Assembly (NCBI GenBank): GCA_941918925.1
Contig: OW799233.1
Coordinates: 149,698,802-149,762,801 of the forward strand
Length of the DNA stretch: 64,000 nucleotides
Direction: 5' to 3'
From: Phyto melanocephala
Taxonomy: Eukaryota; Arthropoda; Insecta; Diptera; Rhinophoridae
The translations under genes were made by a program, and so were the position numbers. Shown one piece after another: positions 11,873 through 23,723 of the stretch; position 1 is the first letter of the stretch; every line of letters starts with the position of its first letter. Under the pieces are notes generated by a model, which was given only the letters and a program-made list of their open reading frames with translations, did not search any database and was not told where the DNA came from.

Positions 11873-12675
11873 AGTTTCGATTTACGATAACAAATATTTT
11901 AAGTAAATTATTCTCTATAGAGTACAAAACAATTTGATTTCTGTGTGCAGAAATTAGTTCATTTTGTAGAAAACGACTTTTTTACCTACCCAATAATATT
12001 TTTTACCTTTTTTATTATTTTTTATTTTTTTTTTTGCCTTAGCTGTTGTTATTTACAGTAAACAAGTGAAGCCTTGTTCTACCACCATCAATGATTGTTT
12101 CCTGTGTCTATGCGTATGTGTGCGTTTTTTTAAACCTTCACTGTTTCTAAAAATTCTTTGTGTTTGTTTTCTTTTCTTCTATAAAAGTTACTATGTATCT
12201 TTTGCAAAGAACATAACACGTAATCCTTTTTCGGTCGCGATTGATTTAAGTTCTCTCATAGTCTGTTTTTTTTCTTTTCTTTTCAAACAAACATGTGTTT
12301 CTGTTTTTTGTTAACAATTTTATGTTTTCCTGTTAGAGAAACCAAACAAAAAAATGTTTGATGTGAAATTTTATTATTACAACCTTTCCTACGACATGAA
12401 AATTGTTTCTATTACATGGCTTGTTTTTTTACAACTCGTTAGAGTTGTTGTATGTACTCTACACCCCGATGATATAACTTTGGTGGAAAATTTTTAATTT
12501 TTGAAAATCATGCACTTTTTTTAAATTTCTTTATATTTAAGCGTCGTTATTTTTTATTGATTGAAAAAAGTTTTTTTGGTAAATTTCTTATAAAAAAATT
12601 TGTATACTTTTATATATGTATGTATTTTTATATTATTTTTTATTAAACAAATTTTTTAATAGCTTTTTTAATAAA
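11873..12675. other. Non-coding AT-rich stretch, nothing assigned
   Basis: T-rich DNA with only chance short frames. No inverted repeats or splice-bounded segments were recognised. Confidence 0.4.
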
Positions 12676-13453
12676 AACCGGTAATAGTGCTATTTTCGGC
12701 CGTGCCGAATCTTATATACCCTTCACAACGTGTAGTCATGCAATAACAGTAGTTTGTATCACCATTCATCTCATATGAAATACGTACATACATACAAAAA
12801 AGATACATATATAAAAACATTCCATTGTAAAATTATAAATTTACGTATGTATGTTAAAAAAAAAAAATAAAAACAAAATTTAAAAACAAAATTTAAAAAA
12901 AAAATTTTAAAAAAAGTATTTAAAATATAAATAATAAATATAAAACAAAAAAATTAAAAAAAAAAATTAATCAAAAAATAATACAAATATAAATAATATA
13001 TTAATTAAAAACTAAAAAAAAACTAAAAAAAATTAAAAAAAATTTTTTGGCTCAGTTGGGATTCGATCCCACGTTTACTTTAACCAATATACAAGTTTGT
13101 ATGTATGTATGTTGTTGTTGTAATGTTGTTTTTGTGAAAAAAAATCGAGGTGGTCGTGGTTTTTTGCTCATATCTCAGTTGTTTATGTACCCATGTTTCT
13201 GATTTTCAATACCGATCTACTCCCGAATATTTCTGATATTTGAATACCTCACCCGGGTCCAGGCGATATCAGGGGGCTTCAAAAAGTTGATTTCAACATA
13301 CACACGGCCAGGCTGACAGAGCTTAATCGACTCCCTATTCATAAGCTTTCAGAAAATATATACTTTATGGAGTCGGAAATGAAAATTGTAGAAATTTCAC
13401 CGGAATGACAAACCTATACATATATACCCTTTTTCACTGTGTGAAGGTTATAA
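12676..13453 (-). mobile_element. INE-1-like element, copy B (minus strand)
   Basis: Read on the + strand it starts with the tail hairpin TTCGGCCGTGCCGAA and ATCTTATATACCCTTCACAA. It then has an A-rich tract (about 12850-13050), the tRNA-like GGGATTCGATCCCACG block (about 13068), and the CTTTATGGAGTCGGAAAT block. It ends with ACCCTTTTTCACTGTGTGAA. Order and orientation are the mirror image of copy A. The GTCTGTCCGTC microsatellite is reduced to about one unit. Confidence 0.75.
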
Positions 13454-13539
13454 TTATTAAATAAAAAATTGTTGCGTAATTTTTTTAAAACATTTTTTTT
13501 ATAAATATTCTGATTTCTTGATCTTTCTATTGATAATAT

Positions 13540-14160
13540 ATGATTTGTATTCAAGCTTAAGATCACTTTTTTTTTTTTTTTTTTATAAAAAAAAATATTT
13601 ATTAATCATTAATATTTCGCTACCAAACAATGGGTAGCTTCTTCAGGGTAAATATGTATATAAATTATATAAAACAAAAAAAATTTAAAACAATTACAAA
13701 TTGAATTACAATTACAAATTTTTTTAACACAACAACAACATACATACATACCAACGTGGTGTACTGGTATCGAATGGCTGAGCCAAAAAAAATTTTCATT
13801 TTTATTATTTTTTTTTTATATGTTATTTTATATTTATTATTTATATTTTTTTTTTAAATTTTTTTCTCTTAATTTTTTTTTAATTTTTTTTTATTTTTTT
13901 TATTTATTTTTTTTTATTTTTTTTTAACATACATACGTAAATTTATAATTTTACAATGGAATGTTTTATATATGTATGTTTTGTATATGTATGTACGTAT
14001 TTCATATGAGATGAATGGTGATACAATAATTGTTATTTCAGGACTACACGTTGTGAAGGGTATATAAGATTCGGCACGTCGAATATAGCACTCTTACTTG
14101 TTTTTTTTTATAAAAAAATAAACAAAAAAGTGATCTCAAGCTTGAATAAAAATCATGTAG
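13540..14160. mobile_element. MITE of the AAGCTTAAG family, split by a truncated INE-1-like element
   Basis: Imperfect inverted repeats of about 35 bp flank the region: left TATTCAAGCTTAAGATCACT, right AGTGATCTCAAGCTTGAATA. Just inside the left arm the minus strand reads CTGAAGAAGCTACC, then a loop, then GGTAGCGAAATATT, matching the arrangement in the MITE at 53007-53217. The truncated INE-1-like copy at 13728-14100 lies inside, so the MITE is older. Confidence 0.55.
13728..14100 (+). mobile_element. INE-1-like element, copy C, 5'-truncated
   Basis: Only the second half is present, from the ACAACAACATACATACAT stretch through a shortened tRNA-like block (ATCGAATGGCTGAGCC), the T-rich tract and GAAGGGTATATAAGATTCGG to CTCTTACTTG. 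The tail hairpin has lost a few bases (GGCACGTCGAAT). Confidence 0.7.
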
Positions 14161-14823
14161 TAACTTTTTTATATAGAAATAATTATTTATAAATTTCTAT
14201 TCCAACAAAATTACTAAAGTTTTTTCAATTTTTTTTTTAATAAATTTTTTATGCAATACAGATTCCGAATAAAATTTTTAAGATAAAATTTAAAAATTTT
14301 TAGTTTTTTAAAAAATATTTCAATATATTTTTATTACTATTAAAGATTTTCTAATAATTTAAATAGTTGTTGCCTTTGTTGGTAACGCATTGTCTCAGTA
14401 AACTTAACGACTTTTAGGGTGACATGTGAATAATATTTTTGAGTGTATATTAGGCTTTTATTTGATTTGGATTTCGATATGTGGCGCTGATGTCGTTTTA
14501 TTTACAAATTATATTTTTGTCAATAAAAACGACTCATATATTTACAATTTGCATCAATCTAAAAAGAACTTTTAATATTGAATTCACTAGGTGGTACTGA
14601 AGAACATTGTATATATGTATGTACATAAACTTTCACGTCTTCCTCGCTAACTATTAGACCGATATATTCAATATTTTTATGTAAATCAGCTAAACAGTTC
14701 GGCTTCAGCTAGTTTTTCAATATTTCTTAGTTATGAAAATTGTAAATAAATTTTGTTTTTTTTTAATTTCGACTATTATTTTATATTTATATAATTAATA
14801 TTGCATCTATGTACATTCTTTTT

Positions 14824-15064
14824 ATCGTCGCTGCTCTGACATAATCGGTGTTGTGACAATTTTTTAAAAAAAAATTATATTGCTATATTTTGAAACATTA
14901 TTTGTGGTACATCTATTCACCAAACCGTTTAAGGATATCGTGATTTTTTCAAAACTAAACAATAGTAAGTTTAATACTGTAAAGTAACAAAATAGAATGC
15001 ATTTTTTGCTCTCCTGAAAACTCAGTAAAAAACACAAAACTGAGTATGTTAGAGCAGCGACGAT
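14824..15064. mobile_element. MITE with ATCGTCGCTGCTCT terminal inverted repeats
   Basis: A 241-bp element starting ATCGTCGCTGCTCTGACATA and ending TATGTTAGAGCAGCGACGAT. It contains GAAAACTCAGTAAAAAACAC, shared with a degraded copy in opposite orientation at 62533-62768. No coding. Confidence 0.7.
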
Positions 15065-15785
15065 ATGTTTTTTTAAGTCTATTTTATTTGTATAGACAAT
15101 TTTAAATAAATTTAGTTCATATTTGAAGTATGCTTACGTTTCGGCAGCGCTAAAAATTGTTGCATACGTACATTAGCTGTAGTTATTTTGTTTATTATGT
15201 CTCAGATAGAAATACATCGAAACACATCCTGTTCTCTGTTTAATATCGATACTTTATTACAATCTAAAAAAAAAGGAACGGAAACTCATGGTTTATTCTA
15301 TACACTTATTACATGTGTACGTGTGAATATCACTGTATGTAGTAATGCATATATTACATTGTTATATAAATCTATAAAAGCTGCTTTAAAGAACGATTTT
15401 ATGTTGTTCAGTTTTTAGAAACACACCCATGCATAGCTATAAACTAAACACAACTATTCACTTAACTACCGTTTTGTATTGTGCTATAAAATTGTTGCCA
15501 ACAAACAAACACACAAATGCAACATTAATACAATACTGCAACGACCTTTACATCCTCTTTCAAAAAGGATTTAGTTTTGTTAAGCTCCATTGTTTGTTTA
15601 TTATTCTACTCCGTAGATTATGTTTTTCCAAAATTGTTTTACATTAATGCTACTATAAGTGTAACGATTACAACAATTCCAAGAAGCAGCAGCAACAGTA
15701 TTAGTAAAATAACAACAAACATTTTAATGTTTGTCTCACATCCACACACATGTGGATTCAGGAATGCATGAAAATTTATGTCTGT
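15065..15785. other. Non-coding stretch, nothing assigned
   Basis: Only short chance open frames, microsatellite-like ACA/AAC runs and no recognised repeat boundary. Confidence 0.4.
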
Positions 15786-16689
15786 ATCCCAGCCTGCAAA
15801 ATTGTCCGACATCTGTAAGATGTCTGTAAGAAATGTCGGCAAACAAGTAAGAATTCTGTACGAATTCTGTCAGACTTCTGACCGCCAAATATATGAAGTG
15901 GTTGACACTGACAAACATGTTGTGGGAAATTCTGAGTTTTTTACCGACGTGTCTGATAGAAATCTGATAGAAAAAGCAGGGGAAATTCTCATTTATTATA
16001 CGACATTCGTATGGATTTCTGAAAGCTTATCGGATGTAATTCTAACCGATTACTCGTACAGATTTCTTAAAGAAATCTGAAATATTTAATAAAATAAAAC
16101 TCAGTTTTATGTAATATTTTTTATATTCATTTGATTTATTGCTTAATTACATATATTCATATACATTGTTTTTAAATATTTTTCCGAAAAGCCTGACGTG
16201 ACACTTTTTTTATATATATTGTTCATTCATCACAAAACAATCACTTTCTATTTTACTTTTAAACTTTTTTAACAAACCAATAAGTTTGTTAATTCTTTTA
16301 ATATCAACTATTTTGTTGCACTTTATGACTTAAATAAACAATTTATAAAACAAACAAAATAAAGATTACAAAATTGGTAAAGGCAAATAATTTCGTTTTA
16401 ATTTGTGAAGAAAAATAAACAAAAAATCCTAAACGAAACTAATAAAAACAACTTAGACATTTCTGTACGAAATCAGTCAGATATCTATCAGAGATGTCGG
16501 TAAACAAAAAAGAATAAAATCCCTTCTGCATATCCGTACGAAATCAGTCAGACATCTATCAGACGACTCGTACATTAAATTTCCCAGGAATGTCCTACAG
16601 AAATCTGTACGAAATGTCCGTAAAAAAAGTCAGATATTTGTAAGACTTGTCTGATTCAGACATTGTCGTACTATTGTGCAGGCTGGGAT
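15786..16689. mobile_element. Foldback-like element with long, internally repetitive inverted arms
   Basis: The ends are ATCCCAGCCTGCA and TGCAGGCTGGGAT. Each inverted arm is roughly 250 bp and made of variants of short words (TCTGTAAGA, ATGTCGG, TCTGATAGAAATCTG, TACGAAATCAGTCAGA), some tandem: TACGAAATCAGTCAGA occurs at about 16466 and 16541. A 100-codon open frame at 15778-16080 is a by-product of this repeat structure and not a gene. The middle (about 16090-16440) is AT-rich. Target duplication unclear. Confidence 0.65.
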
Positions 16690-17607
16690 GTTAAAAGAGA
16701 ATTTTATTTATGACACTGTAACTGCACCGATAATTTAATTTTAACCGTCATCCAAATTTATATACTACACATCGCCAAATACAAAAGGATTTAGTAATAA
16801 AGCTTTTTTTTAGATGTTTAGAGCTTAAGCTAAAGTGTTTTATTCGTTATTGCGCTCTTGTGTACAGTGCTTATCTTGTATGGTTTGTGGTTACGTAAAT
16901 GTGAGTGCGAGTGTGTATGTCATAAATGTGCTTAAAATTTTCTCGCATTTATCGAATAATTGTTTACCATTTAAAGTTGTTGCGGTTTTTTTGTAACTCA
17001 GAATTTATTCACAACATATTCTTAGGGAAATTATTGAAAATTTTTAGTTTTTACTAAATTATCGATTACTCTAGTTGCATGTTGTATTAGTTTTCATCAG
17101 AAACTACATAGTGCTTTCAAGGTTCTAAAGAACACCAAATGGTGTTTTTAGGACGGTCCCTGAGAAATGATAAAGTCAACTTTAAATTTTAAATGGGCTT
17201 ACGTAAAAAGTTAAATAGTTTTCATAAAATTGTAGGTCGTTGCATACAGAAACGGCCTTGCAAAAATTCCAGAATCTCGGGATTTTTGAGATTTTGAGAT
17301 TTTTTATATAAATACAAAAACAAAATCGCCTATGCCATAACTCGGGAACGGTCTTAGCGATTTTACTATTAACTTTTTTTAAAATAACCTTTAAGTTCTT
17401 AATGACATTATTTCTTAAAATTTTAAATGGGTGTGTCACCTTCCATAAAAAATTTGTATTTCTTGTCATATCTCTAGATTAAAGTTTTTTATTTTGTGGA
17501 CTTTAAATTTTTAGTGGGCTCCTACGCATACAAATAATTTGCATAATGAGGGTTAAAATGAAATCGGAAATAGAGGTCGACATGGCACCCCAAAATATAA
17601 ATAAAAT
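16690..17607. other. Non-coding stretch, nothing assigned
   Basis: The minus-strand 95-codon frame at 17182-17469 is AT-rich, K/N/F-dominated and lacks recognisable motifs. Phrases such as GCCATAACTCGGGAACGGTC suggest an old interspersed repeat, but no boundary was found. Confidence 0.35.
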
Positions 17608-17863
17608 ATATCGTCGGTCGCAGCTTGACAACTCTTAACTTGCAAAAAAATCTAATCTGGTTTTTGATGCCAAAAGACTGTGTTTGTTCTTCTGCATGTT
17701 AGTACGTTTCAATAAATCATCTTACAATAAATATCTCGTACTAATTTTGGTTTTTTTATTTACATCTAACACGGTTTAGTAACGGAGTAATAACGTTTTT
17801 TTTTTGTCTCTTGAAAAATACCAAAAAAAAACATGTTAAGAGTTGTCCTGTGACCGACGATAT
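17608..17863. mobile_element. MITE with ATATCGTCGGTC terminal inverted repeats
   Basis: The left end ATATCGTCGGTCGCAGCTTG continues to ACAACTCTTAAC. The right end has GTTAAGAGTTGT, then ACCGACGATAT. About 256 bp with no coding. It shares the starting ATCGTCG with the MITE at 14824-15064, so the two may be related. Confidence 0.7.
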
Positions 17864-18248
17864 CTTATATGGAAAATTATTACACCTGTAATCCCTTAAC
17901 TTTGTGTGTTTTACATTTATATTATTTGTATTATTGCAGTCGAACTTTTTCGGTAACTATTAGAACTTTCAGAATCAGATCAGTGCCATGGTAATCTTAT
18001 AAAAAAATCACTCGTTGTAATGCTTAACCATTGCATAACTATTCTTTGTACAATTTTTAAAATTCGATCCAAAAATAGATTAGATCATTAGAAATGTTTA
18101 GCCTATAAAATATTGAAAAAATTGTAGAGCTAATTGCAACAAATTTTGAAATTTCTTTAAATGAAAAATAGCAAATTTAACAACAATATTTAAAGATCGA
18201 AATCACCTTCATAAAAATTAAACTGTAAAATATCAGCAAATACTAATA

Positions 18249-19332
18249 CAGGGTGTCTGGTGGCAAATTTATATTTTTAAATACGATTATTTAAATCAGT
18301 AATAAATGGTGTGGAGTTTGAATTATCTATTGTTCGCATTTGTCAGTCACGATGTCGCAGAGGTCGAGTAAGCATCGCGCGATCGCTGTGGAGACATGTT
18401 ACAAGAGTAATGATTCTTACGTAATTGATCGTCGACAATTTTGCTCAAAGTTCGGTATGCGGCGATTAGGAGATTAGGCGCAACTGCTTCAGCTATGAAT
18501 GTCCTACGGTCAGGGCTCAGTCAATCTTTTAGGACTCCTGAAAACATTGAACTGGTTGAAGGCAGTTTGTGCGAAAATCCGCGACTTTCAAACAGAAAAA
18601 AACAGTCTCACTGGGACTTCCAAAGACAATTATTCATGAAATTTTAAAAAAGGATCTGAAGTTCCATTCTTCATTATTTGAGTTCAAGTGACTTGATTTA
18701 CGTTACTGGTCTCCAAGAACCGCAACTCTCAATTGAAACATCAAAAACCATTGCATTGCCCCAGGGTAACTGTTTGGTGTGGCTTATCCCCGAATGAGAT
18801 AATTGGATAATTTTTTTTTAAATTCTGGGGGGCCAGGAGACGAATGTCAACGGTGAAAATTATTGACACATGATTACGCAATTCTTATTGCCAAACCTGC
18901 GAGCTCATCCATCGTTCTCTTCACACACGTGGTTTCAAGAGGATGGGACGACTGCACACACAGCCAGAGCTTCGTTAAATTTGCTTTGGGAAAATTTCCC
19001 CCAAAAACTGATCAGTCGTTTGGGGACATCCCATGGCCACCGAGGTCGCCCGATCTAACTCCCATGGATTTTTATGGGGGCTTATAGGATACTAAAATAT
19101 TCATCGAGAAATCAGTTCAATTGGACCAAGTTTACTGCAGCGTGTGGCGCAGAACATAATGTTCCGTTTTGAACAGTGTGTTTAACTCGACGAAAGACAT
19201 CTGGATGACATATTTTTAAAAAAATAAAATACGCATTTCCATTCTATCGTTCAATGCTGTTAATGAAACTTTGTGTCAGTTATTACGTTCTTTTTTATTT
19301 AAGTTTGAAATATAAATCTGCCACCAACGGTA
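18249..19332 (+). pseudogene. Mariner-like element with heavily decayed transposase
   Basis: The ends are inverted: left ACAGGGTGTCTGGTGGCAAA then TTTATATTT, right complement TACCGTTGGTGGCAGATTTA, with TA flanks. An ATG at 18351 begins MSQRSSKHRAIAVETCYKS. Later pieces VTVWCGLSPNEIIG, WFQEDGTTAHTA and WPPRSPDLTPMDF appear in changing frames with many stops. It is full length (about 1.08 kb) but dead, and from a different subfamily to the copies at 6055 and 10940. Confidence 0.8.
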
Positions 19333-19965
19333 TAGATTTTGATAATAATTGAAATTAAAATCTTCTAAATTTACATAAAGTCTAAACGATCTATAAATAT
19401 TTTGACTTCAAAAGCAGCCATATGTGGTTGCTGTATAAAAGTACTCGCAGTTAAAAACAACCTTAATTTTTTGTGCTTTTTACGTTTCATTACAGACGCT
19501 GTAAAAATTCATTTAAGTTTTTTTCTAATTTAAATAAGACTTAAATAAATTATAAAAATTTCTAAATAAAAATTCACTTAAACTTATATTTTTTTATATG
19601 TTTTTTTTATCAAAAGTCTATTTTAAAATTTGCTATTTTTTGTTTGTTTGTTTGTATGTGTTTGCAAATGCATAAAAATTATGCGATATGTATAGAAAAT
19701 TATTTGTAATAAACATTTAAATTTCATATAAATGGCTTAGCAACATGTAATTGTATTAAGTTTTATTTTTAAAATCTTTATAACAGGAATACATACATGC
19801 ATACATTTTTGTTTATAAATCCCTACAGTTTTTGTAAAGACATTTAAGACCATGTTAACTTTAACTTATTTGTTGCCCAGTTAAGACAAATAAATTATTT
19901 TAAAACATAAGTAGGCTTGGATTGTCCTTTTGCTGAATATACTTGATAACATAATTTCAATATAT

Positions 19966-20745
19966 AACAAGTAAGAGGGTCGAAACTTATATAACCTTCA
20001 CCATCTTTAACATTTGTATGTCGAAATTTCTATTTTTGATTTTGCATTTCTTTATGGATGACTGTATTCCGCTTTTGCAACCCTTTCGTTTGACACCAAT
20101 ACTGTCGGTGATGAAGGGGATTATTTCGTAATTTATATGCTTGACTTATGTATCCGCCATTTTGTTTTAATGTATTTTAATTTTTTAAATTTTACTGTAT
20201 TTTACATGTCAAGCAATTTCATTTGATATTCATATTGATTGTGGCAATTTTGGTTTGCAAGTTTTAGAAAAAATACGGAAAAATTTATGTTGTTTGCTGC
20301 TTATAGCTCAGCTAGTTTCAAACCGATTTGCAATATTACGACTTTCGCGGTAGTGGCACTAGCATATCCAAAAATTTTTTAGGCGCTTAAGGAACTTATT
20401 TTTGCCTATAACTTTGCCGATTATTGTCCGATTTGTTTTTATTTTTTTAAATATCCCCGAAAGCATGCCATATTTATAAATGATCAAAAGTGTGTCATTA
20501 AATTATCTTTTTTCTGTAACTTATGGAGCGATTGTGCTCGATTTGATACCACATACACGCCTGCAATTTGTGGGGTCATATAAAAGCTGATTTCAATCGA
20601 CAAACATACGTGAAATTTTTAATCGAGTTCTCTACTAATAAGCCTTTAAAAAATTTAATCTTTGTGGGGTCCGAAATGAATATTATGGAAATTATAAAAA
20701 AAATACAACATCATTGAATTTGGACCTATAAATATTTTCCGAATT
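19966..20745 (-). mobile_element. Old, diverged INE-1-like element
   Basis: It starts AACAAGTAAGAGGGTCGAAA with TTATATAACCTTCACC, as in the tail of the family on the minus strand. Near 20670 TGTGGGGTCCGAAATGAATA is the degraded complement of the TTTCCGACCCCATA block. The middle (CCGCCATTTTGTTTT, TATGGAGCGATTGTGCT) is shared with the other old copy at 42540-43230. Confidence 0.55.
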
Positions 20746-21164
20746 TCATTTCCCTTATCTTATTGTATCCATGGTGAAATTGTTTTCGTATGAATGCAAA
20801 ACAAGTAATGTGTAGTGCTTATTATTTCAGGAGACACATTTTTATCAGTATAAACGTAAGCACTAAGTAAGCGATGCAAGAGTTGCTATTTGGTAATGAA
20901 GTTTGTTGTTGGGTTACATTATAATGGTACAATGATTTTAAGTACTTAGATTCCAGAGCTTAACAAGTTATAAATGAAAAATAAGAACGTATGTGCTTAC
21001 TTTCTCAAAGGATGGTGTCAACATTTGAAGAGCGCATGAATTTATTTATTTTTATTTTCTTCTGACATGAACATTTTCTTATTTCAAGAATCAATTGTGC
21101 TCATTTTGACAACCAAAGAACGTTTACAAATGGCGTCCCAAATTTAGATTTTAATATTTATTAA

Positions 21165-21646
21165 TTACTAGAAAAGCCTTAATGAATAAAAATGCATTCT
21201 GAATTTTAATTGAATATTAAGTGCAAGAAGCTAGAAAGTATAACTTTTTTTTAATGAGCGTGGCACGGCCCACTTTTCTAATTACGAAACTGTAAAGTGA
21301 TGACAGCTCAATATGTGTGCAAAGTTTCAGAAAAATCGATGAGTTCAAGTACCTTAAAATGATAATTTATTTTTATGGGCGTGGCACTGCTCACTTTTTT
21401 AATAAAGAAATTTTATAGTCCTGACAACTCAATATGTGTGCAAAGTTTCAGAAAAATCGGTGAGTTCAAGTAGCTAAAAATGATAACTAATTTTTTATGG
21501 GCGTGGCCCCGCCCACTTTTTTTCATCCGTAAACATTCCCTGGAATGTGTACAACAACTTGCCAAAGTTTGAGTCCGATCTGTTTTATAGTTTCGGAGTC
21601 TATAGCTAACACACACAGAGTTTCACTTTTATATATATAGATTAAG
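21165..21646 (+). repeat. Interspersed repeat with GGGCGTGGC subrepeats, uninterrupted copy
   Basis: Same family as 10328-11872: CTTAATGAATAAAAATGCAT head, about three subunits (GAGCGTGGCACGGCCCACTT near 21256, GGGCGTGGCACTGCTCACTT near 21377, GGGCGTGGCCCCGCCCACTT near 21500), then GAGTTTCACTTTTATATATA and TAGATT. It supplies the empty-site sequence for the mariner at 10940. Confidence 0.65.
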
Positions 21647-22130
21647 ATTAATAGATTAATAATATTAAATAAATACAAGAAATAAAGTTTTGTTCTAATG
21701 CAGCTGTGCTTTCCGCATTCAGTTTCAGCATATTGGTATCACGATAAAATTCAAACAAAAATTACGTTAATACACGGTGCAAACAATTGCTGTTAGTATA
21801 ACCAGAATTGTTGTTAAGCCTATTCCTTTTAGGAATTCCGCTGTATAGTCAAGAGTAAATAGTTAAGACTCAATAATCGATTGCAAAGATAAAATCATTC
21901 GATTATAAATTTGTTTATGATGTTTCCCGACATTAACTTTATTAATTGTCATATAAGTTATTTGTTATATATGTTAAACGTTACATAGCACCCAGGGAAT
22001 CCTCAAGTAACTAGTACCGACAACACTGGTCCCTTGACATAAACATAAATATGTGGCATATTGTGATATCTTCAAATTCAAATCCGTTTACGCGTACCAC
22101 GTACAGATTTTTTTATGCAAAAGCTATGAA

Positions 22131-22350
22131 TAGAGATGGAGAAGCATTTAAGCACCTTAAAAGTATATTTCCCACGTGTAAGTGAGGCCAAATTGAATGA
22201 AGACATATTTGTTGTTCCAAAAATAAGAGAAATCTTTAAAGACCAATTATTCAAATCTAATTTGGTCGATAAAGAAAGGAGAGCATAAGAAGCTTTCAAA
22301 AATTTATGTCACAACTTTCTTGGAAATTACAAAGAACTTGTGCGAACTCC
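22131..22350 (+). pseudogene. Fragment of a multicopy arthropod transposon-type protein
   Basis: One frame reads VYFPRVSEAKLNEDIF, VVPKIREIFKD, LVDKERRA, stop, EAFKNLCHNFLGNYKELVR. This resembles the FPKLSEAK-GIFVGPQI-AWKAF-FLGNxxxxNYKELV segment of a repeated uncharacterised protein that I recall from many arthropod genomes and believe to be transposon-derived. The stop replaces the expected Trp of the AWKAF-like motif. Nothing recognisable precedes or follows. Confidence 0.45.
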
Positions 22351-23723
22351 CGACTTTGTTTTTTTATGACCACTTTATTCAGAGCAGTGAGGTAATATGA
22401 ATTAATGTGGATTTGTATTGTTTGTTCTATGTGTATGTGCAATTTCAGGCATTATGTGCCGTGCATAAATGTGAATAAAAGAAATGCTAAAAAAAGGAAA
22501 TTTTTTTGGCAATATATGTATGAATACCAGAAAGCAAACAAAACACACTCGTTCTTTTGCCCAATTCACTGGCGGTATTTATGTAATTGTTAAATATTTT
22601 TTATTATAATTTTTTTGCTTTAATTTTCTTTACAAAAAAATATATGTATGTCTGCAAATGTGTGTACATTTTATTTTTCTTATTTAAAAAGCCTAAAAAA
22701 TTTATTTCTTGGATTTAAGCCAAATGCAATGTTCCAAATATTATGGTTACAAAAAAAAAATATAAATTTTTTTATTTACACATATGGACCAAGATAAAAA
22801 AAACTGCAACTATCACCAACAGAAAAATTTTATACAGAGATTTTTATTTAAATTTATGCGAATACAAACCAACAGGAACAGAAAAAAAACCGTAGAACAT
22901 GCTCATGCAAAGTGTAACACCAATAAAAGTAATGAAAATTTAACCATGAAAATCATTTCTTATAAAAATACATATGTATGTAAATGTAAATGTATTTAAG
23001 TATGTAAATACATAAATCTGATTATATATCTCTTTTTTTCAAGATTAATACGAATACAATTATTTTTCTTTTATTGTTTAGTACAAATCATAAATTAAGA
23101 ACAATCATAAACATATAAATAAAATGCTATTAAATACAAATTAAGAAAAAATCAAACACAATAAAAAAAAAAAAACAAAAAAGAACGTGCAAATTTATGC
23201 TGCAATCCATCAAAAGAGAAAAAATTGTTTAATTAAATCAATTATAAAATATGTGTAAAAATTTAATGCACATCAATCATACATTTAACTATAATCTCAG
23301 TCTCAGTGGCATATTTTATAAAAATGCAAAAAATGTTTTAAATAAATTTTAAAAAGGATAAAACGAGAAAATAATTCTTCATTATGTTGGGTTGCATCTA
23401 TCAGTTGTGGGATTGGTAAGTTTGTTTGTATTTTATATGATTATAAAATATTTGTTTTAAACTTTTTAATATTTTTTTAATAATCCTTAAATAGCCGACA
23501 CTTTTAACTGAAATTACATTAAAAACATTTATATTTTAACAGTTATGAGCAATTACAGGCATCAAATAAAATCTAAAAAAAAACACACAAACACAACAAC
23601 ATTTTTCTTTAAATGTATAATATTGGGGGCAAATTACGACAAATTACTATATGCCTTTTGTGGGCTTTGGTTTTAGTTAGAAAAAATCATATATCGAGCA
23701 AGTTTTACATAATTTTTATTTTA
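22351..23723. other. Non-coding AT-rich stretch, nothing assigned
   Basis: A/T homopolymer-rich DNA with chance open frames that are K/N-rich. No repeat boundary or splice-bounded exon recognised. Confidence 0.4.

Noticed and set aside
15778..16080. 100-codon + strand frame that looks protein-like
   Set aside because: It lies wholly in the repetitive arm of the foldback-like element; its repeats of VRN/SDR/ISES type text follow the DNA subrepeats.
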